NCBI GenBank assembly: GCA_030613835.1
Contig: JAUWLH010000101.1
Location: 1 to 5,888, forward strand
From: Candidatus Bathyarchaeota archaeon
GTDB taxonomy: Archaea > Thermoproteota > Bathyarchaeia > TCS64
Direction of reading: 5' to 3'
Length of the DNA stretch: 5,888 nucleotides
Shown here in pieces: positions 1 through 5,186 of the stretch (position 1 is the stretch's first letter; every line of letters begins with the position of its first letter). Both the position numbers and the translations under genes were made by a program. Below the pieces are notes generated by a model. That model was not told where the DNA came from and ran no database searches. It saw nothing but the letters and a program-made list of their open reading frames with translations.

Positions 1-391
1 AGTCCAGGCTTGTTGAGTCTGATGAGTTTAAGGCGTTTTCCTTTTTCATGGAAGCGGTTGACCTTGTTCCTGATATCTGGATGCTTGGATTAAAATGAGC
101 GAGACTTGTGTTCGTTTGTCCCTCTTGGATAAGGCTGTTAAATGTTGTGTCAAAGCGTATGAGATTGACTGCAGTAACGTCCAGGGCCTTCTTCAAATGG
201 GGAGCCTTGTTCATAGGTTGGAGTGGTTTGAGCGGGCGATTCATTACTATGAGCTTGTTTTGGAGAATGAGCCGGAAAACACTGTTGCCTGGTTTGGGTT
301 AGCAGCCGTGCATAAGGATACCCAATGTTACGTGTAGGCGGTCACGTGTTGGGAGAATATATTGCTGATACTGGATGCGCGTAAGCTGTGA
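1..391 (+). pseudogene. Decaying tetratricopeptide-repeat (TPR) protein gene, 3' part
   Basis: TPR proteins are helical scaffolds for protein-protein contacts; no catalytic function can be inferred. The reading begins in the frame starting at base 3, where FKAFSFFMEAVDLVP is a TPR second helix, and stops at a TGA at 96-98. It resumes one frame back from an ATG at 95 as a run of TPR units: LDKAVKCCVKAYEID, then a full repeat with Gly8, Ala20 and Pro32 in canonical spacing (LLQMG...FERAIHYY...ENEP), then a repeat starting AWFGLA. A TAG at 335-337 interrupts this last repeat exactly at position 19, and the same frame continues as AVTCWENILLILDARKL to a TGA at 389-391, matching TPR positions 20 onward. 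Two disruptions in otherwise good repeats point to a pseudogene. The alternative is an intact truncated gene at 95-337 overlapping an upstream gene by ATGA, or sequencing errors. The 5' end lies outside the window. Confidence 0.7.
356..363 (+). promoter_or_regulatory. Possible TATA-like box for the 415-1014 gene
   Basis: AATATATT lies within the tail of the TPR remnant, about 55 bp before the ATG at 415. That distance would give a leader of roughly 30 nt containing the GGTGGA ribosome-binding site. This is inferred from spacing and base content only. Confidence 0.3.
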
Positions 392-404
392 TGTGAAACC
401 GGTT

Positions 405-410
405 GGTGGA
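405..410 (+). promoter_or_regulatory. Ribosome binding site deciding the start at 415
   Basis: GGTGGA lies 4 nt before ATG 415 and partly matches the GGAGGTGAT complement of archaeal 16S rRNA 3' ends. It overlaps the in-frame TTG at 403 and GTG at 406, which makes those upstream starts unlikely. Confidence 0.45.
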
Positions 411-414
411 GAGC

Positions 415-1014
415 ATGTTACATCATCAATTGAAGCAGGCTGTGGAGACGCATCTTTCCGAGGGTAACCGTTGCAGGTTTGAGTGTACTATGGGTCCCTG
501 GGGTGGAGAGGGGTCACTAAGGGTTGACGTTCACTATTACCGGAAAGGTAGAAGCTATTATGTGGAGTGTGAGACAAGGCCCAACATTAGGCGCCTCAGG
601 AAAAAAGGAGAGAAACGAAAAGGGTATCGTCGAAGAACTGTTTACTATCTCATGGTCCCGTCCACGGAGTTTGTGAAAAAGGATTGGAGGCAGCTCCATG
701 GGTTCTTTGATAAAGTATACAGCTACGATGTGGCACTCGATGAGATCAATGACGTGGTTGACTTGAGAACCCTGGGCTGGGTTCGAGACCTTGTCCTTGA
801 CGTTGCGATGCCGTTCTTCAAAAGCCCAGGGTACAAAGAATTCAGCAGGTTCTTCTGGATGAGAAAAAACCGTGTAAACACTTTTCTCTATTACCGGTTT
901 CACTGTTTACGCTGTTGTATGGGACATGGTCGAGTAATTTATTTTTGTAGATATGACACATGTCAAACGTACAAGCTGTTTAAAGGCAACAAAGACCCTC
1001 CTGAACTTGTCTAG
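415..1014 (+). CDS. Uncharacterised protein with nuclease-like D...ExE core and Cys-rich zinc-ribbon-like tail
   Basis: I do not recognise a named family. From ATG 415 the product is 199 aa, basic, with no signal peptide or membrane helix. Residues about 33-56 read SLRVDVHYYRKGRSYYVECE, then a very basic stretch (RRLRKKGEKRKGYRRR), then the strand VYYLMVP. A strand bearing Asp38, a turn, and a strand ending Glu51-Cys-Glu53 resembles the D...(D/E)xK core of PD-(D/E)XK nucleases, with Glu in place of the usual Lys; this is inference from pattern. The C-terminus has C164-x2-C167 and C178-x4-C183, which could bind one zinc and contact nucleic acid. The middle (about 85-145) is mixed alpha/beta with nothing diagnostic. 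The gene follows the TPR remnant by 23 bp and is followed by a gene-poor stretch, so it is probably a solitary transcript. A DNA- or RNA-processing role is plausible but unproven. The ORF is intact and the motifs are well kept, so it is likely a real gene. Confidence 0.7.
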   Translation: MLHHQLKQAVETHLSEGNRCRFECTMGPWGGEGSLRVDVHYYRKGRSYYVECETRPNIRRLRKKGEKRKGYRRRTVYYLMVPSTEFVKKDWRQLHGFFDKVYSYDVALDEINDVVDLRTLGWVRDLVLDVAMPFFKSPGYKEFSRFFWMRKNRVNTFLYYRFHCLRCCMGHGRVIYFCRYDTCQTYKLFKGNKDPPELV

Positions 1015-1042
1015 AAAATACCCCAAGCACGCTTTGGCAATA

Positions 1043-1056
1043 TGCGCACGTGCGCA
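1043..1056. repeat. 14-bp perfect palindrome
   Basis: TGCGCACGTGCGCA equals its own reverse complement over all 14 bases and stands out in AT-rich surroundings. It could be a dimeric repressor operator or a modification target. It lies just after the 415-1014 gene and before the winged-helix-like remnant. Confidence 0.6.
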
Positions 1057-1091
1057 ATTGATTACACATATGTTAGACATTAGTTGACACA

Positions 1092-1101
1092 TGCGCGCGC
1101 A
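1092..1101. repeat. 10-bp perfect palindrome related to the one at 1043
   Basis: TGCGCGCGCA is self-complementary and shares the TGCGC...GCGCA arms of the 14-bp palindrome. Centre-to-centre spacing is about 47 bp. The pair could be two operator half-regions for one regulator; no regulator is identified. Confidence 0.5.
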
Positions 1102-1103
1102 AA

Positions 1104-1319
1104 AACGTAGAAACACTGAAACAGCAGTTACTCGACGAGAACTGACTAAAGGTACTAACTCATTGTAAGGAACCAAAAACATTCAAAGAGATAAGAGCCA
1201 CAAAGATCAATGAGGGAAAACTCTTCAAAGTTCTCAAAAAGCTAAAGGTTAGTGAGGCCCTTCTTTTCGCCGACGGAAAATATTACACATCTCCAGACGT
1301 ACTTGAATACATGGACTAG
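1104..1319 (+). pseudogene. Remnant of a small winged-helix-like DNA-binding protein
   Basis: One frame reads NVETLKQQLLDEN, a TGA at 1143-1145, then LKVLTHCKEPKTFKEIRATK, INEGKLFKVLKKLKVSEALL and FADGKYYTSPDVLEYMD to a TAG at 1317-1319. A short helix, a TFKEI helix, a recognition-like helix (KLFKVLKKLK) and a GKYY wing are the order seen in archaeal winged helix-turn-helix domains; that assignment is by pattern only. After the internal TGA there is no ATG, GTG or TTG before the final codons, and no good start lies upstream in frame, so it does not look translatable. The in-frame TGA at a conserved-looking helix suggests a nonsense mutation. It could equally be a chance open stretch. Confidence 0.4.
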
Positions 1320-1344
1320 AATCATAAAATATCTTATCAACACC

Positions 1345-1375
1345 CTTTTTCTCTTTTTATTTACTATTTTTTATT
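1345..1375 (+). terminator. T-rich terminator
   Basis: CTTTTTCTCTTTTT followed by ACTATTTTTTATT gives three T-runs on the plus strand, the usual archaeal termination signal. It would end plus-strand transcripts before they run into the minus-strand fbp gene. Confidence 0.5.
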
Positions 1376-1408
1376 ACTGTAGTTACATAACAGCGGAGAC
1401 TAGGGAAT

Positions 1409-2296
1409 TTACTTGGGGAGCCCCATGATGAGCTCAATCTCCCGCTTTCCCCCAATGTACACAGGGACCCGCTCCGAGATTGACTCTGGAACAATTGAAA
1501 GGAGATCAACAACGCCGTCGCTGACCGCTCCCCCTGCCTGGGTCACGATATACCCCATCGGTGCGCACTCGAATAGCAACCTCAGTTTGCCCCTCTCGCT
1601 CCCAAGGTACCCCGGGTAGGTGAATACACCTCCCTTGTGGAGTATCTGGTGGACATCGGCGACGAAGGAGCCGCTGAACCTGATCTTGTACCCGTCGGCC
1701 TCCAGCCTGGATATGAACTCCTCGTGGAACGGCAGGTACGTGTTCCTAGCTGCCCCTTGCCCCAGTCTTTTCTCGGAGCCAATGGTAAAGTTCTCCTTCC
1801 GTAGCACAAATTCCCCGTCAGCGTGAAGCACGAACTCGTGAACTCCATCGCCCACGGAGTAAACGAGCACGGTAAGGGGCCCGTAGATGACGTACATGGC
1901 ACCAACCATATCACTACCCGGCTTCAGGACACCGCCACGTTGTATACCAACGATAGTTCCAACAGTCAGATTAACGCTCAGCAGCGAGGAGCCGTCGAGC
2001 GGGTCAATTGATACCGCCAGGTCAGTGTCTGACTCGAACTCCAGTATCTCTGGTTGCTCCTCCGAGGCTAGATACCTGACCAGTCCGGAGCCGCCCAGCT
2101 CCTTGATGAACAAGTCGTCGGCCCATACGTCCATGGCAGCCTGCTGATCCCCGTATAAGTTGCTAGTATCCGCTTTTCCCTGATGTGTGATGAAACCCCT
2201 GCTGATGGCCTTGGTGACCTCGGCTATCCCGAGAACCACCTCAACTAAATCCTTGTCGTATCCTTCCAGATGTTTGGATAACTGCATCTCGCCCAC
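1409..2296 (-). CDS. fbp: Fructose-1,6-bisphosphatase, class I
   Basis: It hydrolyses fructose 1,6-bisphosphate to fructose 6-phosphate and phosphate in the cytoplasm, the committed gluconeogenic step. The 295-aa product carries the family motifs in order: NLYGDQQAAMDVWADDLF (46-63), ASEE (77-80), the metal site SIDPLDGSS (96-104), TVGTIVGI (111-118), RFSGSFVADVHQIL (206-219), GGVFTYPG (222-229) and the signature KLRLLFECAPMG (237-248). The Asp and Glu metal ligands are present. It is somewhat shorter than typical bacterial or eukaryotic enzymes (about 330 aa). The start is taken as GTG 2296; an in-frame ATG at 2287 is equally possible. It follows trmO by 35 bp on the same strand, suggesting co-transcription, with an inverted repeat in the gap. 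Many archaea instead use the bifunctional FBP aldolase/phosphatase, so a class I enzyme is informative about lineage. Sedoheptulose-bisphosphatase activity cannot be excluded. Confidence 0.95.
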   Translation of the reverse strand: MGEMQLSKHLEGYDKDLVEVVLGIAEVTKAISRGFITHQGKADTSNLYGDQQAAMDVWADDLFIKELGGSGLVRYLASEEQPEILEFESDTDLAVSIDPLDGSSLLSVNLTVGTIVGIQRGGVLKPGSDMVGAMYVIYGPLTVLVYSVGDGVHEFVLHADGEFVLRKENFTIGSEKRLGQGAARNTYLPFHEEFISRLEADGYKIRFSGSFVADVHQILHKGGVFTYPGYLGSERGKLRLLFECAPMGYIVTQAGGAVSDGVVDLLSIVPESISERVPVYIGGKREIELIMGLPK

Positions 2297-2301
2297 GGTA
2301 T

Positions 2302-2319
2302 GGGTAGTACAGGCTACCC
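2302..2319 (-). promoter_or_regulatory. Inverted repeat in the trmO-fbp gap
   Basis: GGGTAG, a 6-nt loop, then CTACCC forms a perfect 6-bp stem 6 bp ahead of the fbp GTG. In RNA it would sit at or just before the start codon and could affect translation; in DNA it could be an operator. Confidence 0.4.
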
Positions 2320-2331
2320 TTTTGATTATTT

Positions 2332-2736
2332 CTAAGAGGGCTCAGGTACACGGGTCGACATGGCCTTCAGGTCAACGATGGGAGAGCCCTCAAAGGCATC
2401 TAGACCCTTGACTGTCACCCTGCATCCATTAACGGAGACGATCTCAACTCGGGTCAAGCCTATTGGGTTTGGTCTTGATGGGCTATGGGAGGCGAAGACT
2501 CCCCTTAACTCGGTCTCACCGTGCCTCCTTGGCACGACCTCAAGCACGCTCCTGTGCTTGTCGTCGTCCCTGAGGTGGAACCAGAAGAGAACGTACATCT
2601 CCCGGTACATGTCAAGCTTGTCAAGTCCGGGGCAGAAACGTGGGTAAATCTCTATCACCGAGAGATCATCCTTGGCTTCAACAACAGACCCTATGAACCT
2701 GACCTCACCTGTCTCCATACCTTTGAGTTGGCGCAC
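2332..2736 (-). CDS. trmO: TsaA/TrmO-like tRNA N6-methyltransferase
   Basis: TrmO uses S-adenosylmethionine to methylate t6A at position 37 of a threonine tRNA, giving m6t6A and tuning decoding. The 134-aa product is a single TsaA domain: an N-terminal strand pair (EVRFIGSVV), EIYPRFCPGLDKLDMYREMYVLFWFH, then the hallmark GVFASHSPSRPNPIGL (79-94) and GLDAFEGSPIVDLK (111-124). Bacterial TrmO usually has an extra C-terminal domain; this is the short form common in archaea. Family membership is clear; the precise tRNA substrate is inferred. The start is GTG 2736, about 30 bp from an AT box (leaderless fit); ATG 2718 (MetGluThrGly) is the alternative and places the domain start sooner. It is divergent from the DUF362 gene and heads a likely trmO-fbp transcript. 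Confidence 0.9.
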   Translation of the reverse strand: MRQLKGMETGEVRFIGSVVEAKDDLSVIEIYPRFCPGLDKLDMYREMYVLFWFHLRDDDKHRSVLEVVPRRHGETELRGVFASHSPSRPNPIGLTRVEIVSVNGCRVTVKGLDAFEGSPIVDLKAMSTRVPEPS

Positions 2737-2761
2737 ACTGATTTGTGTTTAACTGAATGAC

Positions 2762-2770
2762 TTATTATAA
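2762..2770. promoter_or_regulatory. Symmetric AT box, candidate shared TATA for two divergent genes
   Basis: TTATTATAA is nearly palindromic (reverse complement TTATAATAA) and its centre lies about 30 bp from the trmO GTG at 2736 and about 32 bp from the DUF362 ATG at 2799. Archaeal TATA boxes are centred about 26-30 bp upstream of transcription starts, so both transcripts could be leaderless or nearly so. Confidence 0.5.
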
Positions 2771-2798
2771 CCATGGGAAAAGTATTGGTTGAACAAGG

Positions 2799-3950
2799 AT
2801 GAGCAAGGTTTCCGTTGTAAGGAGTAGGGATAAGCCCACCGATGAAGAGGTCTACGGCCTCGTCAAGGAATCAATCGACCTAATCGGAGGAATCCAGAAA
2901 TACGTCAAGCTAGGGGACACCGTAGCACTCAAGCCAAACGTGGTCACGGGAGAGGGCGCGGGGCCAGGCGTCACCACCGACAAGCGCGTGGTGGCGGCCA
3001 TGATCAGGCTCAGCAAGGAAGCCGGAGCATCAAGAGTCATGGTTGTGGAGGGGGCAGGGTACTTCACCCAGACCAGCAGGGCTCTGGAGCTTAGCGGCAT
3101 CAAGGCACTGGCCGAGGAGAATGGCGCGGAGATAGTGGACGTCGATAACAGCCCCATCGTAAATGTGGACGTGCCAGACCCGCTAATCATCGACGTGGTT
3201 GAGGTATCCAAGGAGTTCATGGACGCCGATGTCAGGATCAACATGCCCGTCATGAAGACCCACGACCAGCTCAGCGTCACCCTGGGAGTCAAGAACCTCA
3301 AGGGCGTCCTACCAAGGTACATGAAGCGCAACTTCCACAAGATAGGCGTCGTCAAGGGCATACTGGACCTCAACAAGGCGGTGCCAGTGACATTAACGGT
3401 CCTAGACGCCATAGTAGCCATGGAGGGACTGGGCCCCAGCTACGGGCCCAAGGTGGAGCTCAACACCATCATCACCAGCGCCGACATCTACGCCCTCGAC
3501 AGGGTCGCCTCTAGGATCATGGGGTTTGATGTGGCGGAGCTGGACTACCTCGTCGAGGCAGCTGCAGCCGGACTCATTGACCTAGACCAGGAGCCAGAGG
3601 TGGTAGGCGAGCCCGTCTCAAGCTACACCTACAAGTTCGAGAGGGCCCCCACGGGGCTGGAGTTCGCCGAGGGAGTTTCCGTCATAAGCGACGGAGCCTG
3701 CAGCGCATGCCACGGCACCATCCACAGCGTCTTCTACGACCTAGAACAGATGAAGAAGATGGGCGAGATCAGGGACCTGGTCATCGTCGTGGGCAGCAAC
3801 GCGGAGGTACCCGGTGATCTGACTAACAAGCCCATTATCATGGGCATATGCCAGAAACATAACCAGCTCAAGGGATGCTACGTGGTAGGATGCCCTCCCA
3901 ATAACGACAAGATGCGGGCGGCTATCAGCGAGGCATGCGGTCTCAAATAA
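2799..3950 (+). CDS. DUF362 domain protein with C-terminal cysteine cluster
   Basis: DUF362 proteins are widespread in archaea and anaerobic bacteria and have no settled biochemical role; some are fused to ferredoxin domains. This 383-aa protein shows the family hallmarks: VALKPNVVTGEGAGPGVTTD (42-61), RVMVVEGAG (79-87) and NMPVMKTHDQLSVTLGVKN (148-166) followed by LKGVLP. The C-terminal part has Cys301-x2-Cys304, Cys351, Cys360, Cys365 and Cys380, enough for a metal or iron-sulfur site; binding is inference. There is no signal peptide or membrane helix, so it is cytoplasmic. The start ATG 2799 matches the family's usual N-terminus (MSKVSVVRSRD); AAGG abuts the ATG with no spacing, and an AT box lies about 32 bp upstream, so translation is probably leaderless. 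Base composition is GC-rich like trmO and fbp. The divergent neighbour trmO does not suggest a shared pathway. Confidence 0.9.
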   Translation: MSKVSVVRSRDKPTDEEVYGLVKESIDLIGGIQKYVKLGDTVALKPNVVTGEGAGPGVTTDKRVVAAMIRLSKEAGASRVMVVEGAGYFTQTSRALELSGIKALAEENGAEIVDVDNSPIVNVDVPDPLIIDVVEVSKEFMDADVRINMPVMKTHDQLSVTLGVKNLKGVLPRYMKRNFHKIGVVKGILDLNKAVPVTLTVLDAIVAMEGLGPSYGPKVELNTIITSADIYALDRVASRIMGFDVAELDYLVEAAAAGLIDLDQEPEVVGEPVSSYTYKFERAPTGLEFAEGVSVISDGACSACHGTIHSVFYDLEQMKKMGEIRDLVIVVGSNAEVPGDLTNKPIIMGICQKHNQLKGCYVVGCPPNNDKMRAAISEACGLK

Positions 3951-3985
3951 TATTTTCTCCTTTATGGCTCGCGCTATGTTTCACA

Positions 3986-3993
3986 TTTTTTTT
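3986..3993 (+). terminator. Poly-T terminator after the DUF362 gene
   Basis: Eight consecutive T's lie 36 bp after the stop, preceded by ATTTTCTCCTTTA at 3953-3965. This is the expected archaeal intrinsic terminator form. Confidence 0.6.
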
Positions 3994-4036
3994 ACAATTA
4001 TTAACCTAAAACCTTAATTTAAAATCAAGACAAGGT

Positions 4037-4279
4037 TCATAAACCAAGATTTCCCACGCAAACATAAGTTTGCTCCACACACTCTAGATCACCCAAATCA
4101 AGACCACATACAGGCTCAATTAACTCAAGGGTAACATCTATTTTTGAAACAAACTGACCGTCTTGAGGCTCAGAGAAAGACACTGGAATAATTGTTTCAC
4201 CGATATTCAGTGTGGATAAGAATAGGGTAAATACTACTGTAAGGTTAATGCACTTGAATATCAACGACTTGAGCTTCAT
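4037..4279 (-). CDS. Small probable secreted or membrane-anchored protein
   Basis: The 80-aa product is not recognised. MKLKSLIFK is a basic N-terminus, followed by an uncharged stretch CINLTVVFTLFLSTLNIG (10-27), as in a signal peptide or a single membrane anchor. The rest (about 30-80) is acidic with three cysteines (58, 67, 74) that could pair outside the cell. The start ATG 4279 is chosen because CTTTATAATA on the minus strand (4303-4312) is centred about 28 bp upstream, the ideal distance for a leaderless archaeal transcript. The longer form beginning at 4381 would run through that box and overlap the neighbouring promoter. It is divergent from the cysteine hydrolase and convergent with the DUF362 gene. 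Short length and lack of a known family keep confidence moderate. Confidence 0.5.
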   Translation of the reverse strand: MKLKSLIFKCINLTVVFTLFLSTLNIGETIIPVSFSEPQDGQFVSKIDVTLELIEPVCGLDLGDLECVEQTYVCVGNLGL

Positions 4280-4302
4280 GACACATTCAGGTGACATATA
4301 GA

Positions 4303-4312
4303 TATTATAAAG
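4303..4312 (-). promoter_or_regulatory. TATA box for the 4037-4279 gene
   Basis: CTTTATAATA on the minus strand is close to the archaeal TATA consensus and centred about 28 bp from the ATG at 4279. Confidence 0.5.
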
Positions 4313-4380
4313 AACCCGCTGGAACGCTTTGGAACCCTCGATCCACAAACTTGGCGCACAATCTTGAACAATCCCATTCA

Positions 4381-4397
4381 AAGAATATTTTATTCTT
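4381..4397 (+). promoter_or_regulatory. TATA-like box within a 7-bp inverted repeat, for the gene at 4417
   Basis: AAGAATA, TTT, TATTCTT is a perfect 7+3+7 inverted repeat. Its AT core (ATATTTTAT) is centred about 27 bp before ATG 4417, where a TATA box is expected. A dimeric regulator binding here would block the promoter; this is inferred. Confidence 0.45.
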
Positions 4398-4416
4398 CTT
4401 CACAGATAGCTTAATC

Positions 4417-5034
4417 ATGGCTCCCTTTACGTTTTCACAGTCAATCAAAGAATATCCTTTGGTTGTGATTGATGTTGTCAAAGGATGCTGTGATGCACAG
4501 TATGAGAAACCAGAATGGGGTCTCCACTTCTCAAAGGTAAGGAAAATGCTACCAAAGCTCAATGACTTCGTTAAGAAGCACCGAGACAACGGGGGACTGA
4601 TAATCTGGGTGAAACCAACACCATGGACAAAGGAATACCTACCCGATAACATCAACAAACTCTATCAGGAGAACCCAAACGCCACCTTCTATGTTAAAGA
4701 CCACATTGACGAGTATAATGATTTCTCAGATGCAGTCGAAGTAGAGGCATGTGACATTGTGTTAGAGAAGAATAGCTACTCTGCGTTTACCAACCCTAGA
4801 TTATCGGAATTATTGAATGGCTCATATCTGGTTTCAGGGGTATACGCTGATGGATGTGTTAACGCTACGATTATCGATGGATGGAGCAAAGGATACTTCA
4901 CATATATTCTCTCAGACCTTGTGGAATCCATGGACTCTGAAAGGAAACAAAACCAGAGAAGTCAGCTTCTCTCATATGGGTGGCCATTAATGTATGGTCA
5001 TGTAATATACAGCGAAAAAATTTATAGAGAATAG
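4417..5034 (+). CDS. Isochorismatase-like cysteine hydrolase
   Basis: This cytoplasmic alpha/beta fold family hydrolyses amide, imide or vinyl-ether bonds (nicotinamidase, isochorismatase, carbamoylsarcosine amidase and relatives). The 205-aa product has the three catalytic positions: Asp19 in LVVIDVVKG, Lys118 in EKNSYSAFTNPRLSELL, and the nucleophile Cys147 in SGVYADGCVNATIIDGWSKG. Length is typical of the family. The strand after the Asp reads DVVKGCCDAQYEKP instead of the common DMQNDF, so it is not a standard nicotinamidase and the substrate is unknown. The start is ATG 4417: the conserved fold begins a few residues later, a TATA-like box sits 27 bp upstream, and the in-frame upstream extension to GTG 4291 has no family character. 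It is divergent from the small secreted-protein gene; no neighbour reveals the substrate. Confidence 0.88.
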   Translation: MAPFTFSQSIKEYPLVVIDVVKGCCDAQYEKPEWGLHFSKVRKMLPKLNDFVKKHRDNGGLIIWVKPTPWTKEYLPDNINKLYQENPNATFYVKDHIDEYNDFSDAVEVEACDIVLEKNSYSAFTNPRLSELLNGSYLVSGVYADGCVNATIIDGWSKGYFTYILSDLVESMDSERKQNQRSQLLSYGWPLMYGHVIYSEKIYRE

Positions 5035-5138
5035 AAATTGTTACACCAAGGAAATATTCAAAACAAGCAGAGGAACTTAATCCATAATTTTATCCTAACT
5101 TCACCGGGCGAGTGCACAAGTATTCAATAATCATGTAC

Positions 5139-5146
5139 TTTATACT
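5139..5146 (+). promoter_or_regulatory. Possible TATA box for the HD-domain gene
   Basis: TTTATACT lies centred about 45 bp before ATG 5187, which would give a leader of about 18 nt containing AGGAAG at 5170-5175 as a weak ribosome-binding site. Confidence 0.35.
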
Positions 5147-5186
5147 TACATTCATCAAAGAATAGGTAAAAGGAAGTCACTCAGAC

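Larger units (their letters stand above)
1015..1408. other. Gene-poor convergent intergenic region
   Basis: This 394-bp stretch separates the plus-strand gene ending at 1014 from the minus-strand fbp ending at 1409. It contains two perfect GC-rich palindromes (1043-1056 and 1092-1101), a winged-helix-like ORF remnant (1104-1319) and T-runs (1345-1375). I find no intact gene on either strand and no RNA gene. Confidence 0.6.

Noticed and set aside
907..1182. 91-codon minus-strand ORF
   Set aside because: It overlaps the 3' end of the 415-1014 gene and the palindromes, has no recognisable domain and no promoter-like box in a sensible place.
2773..2802. Nine-codon ORF (MGKVLVEQG) overlapping the DUF362 start by ATGA
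   Set aside because: Too short to judge, has no ribosome-binding site, and begins right at the AT box, upstream of the predicted transcription start.
3699..3713. CSACH in the DUF362 protein as a haem c attachment motif (CxxCH)
   Set aside because: The protein has no signal peptide or membrane segment, and cytochrome c maturation occurs outside the membrane; other nearby cysteines make a metal site more likely.
4280..4381. Longer form of the small minus-strand protein starting at 4381
   Set aside because: It would include its own TATA box and move the basic-hydrophobic export signal away from the N-terminus.
4291..4416. N-terminal extension of the cysteine hydrolase from GTG 4291
   Set aside because: The 42 added residues show no family similarity and would run through the TATA-like box and inverted repeat; ATG 4417 fits family and promoter.
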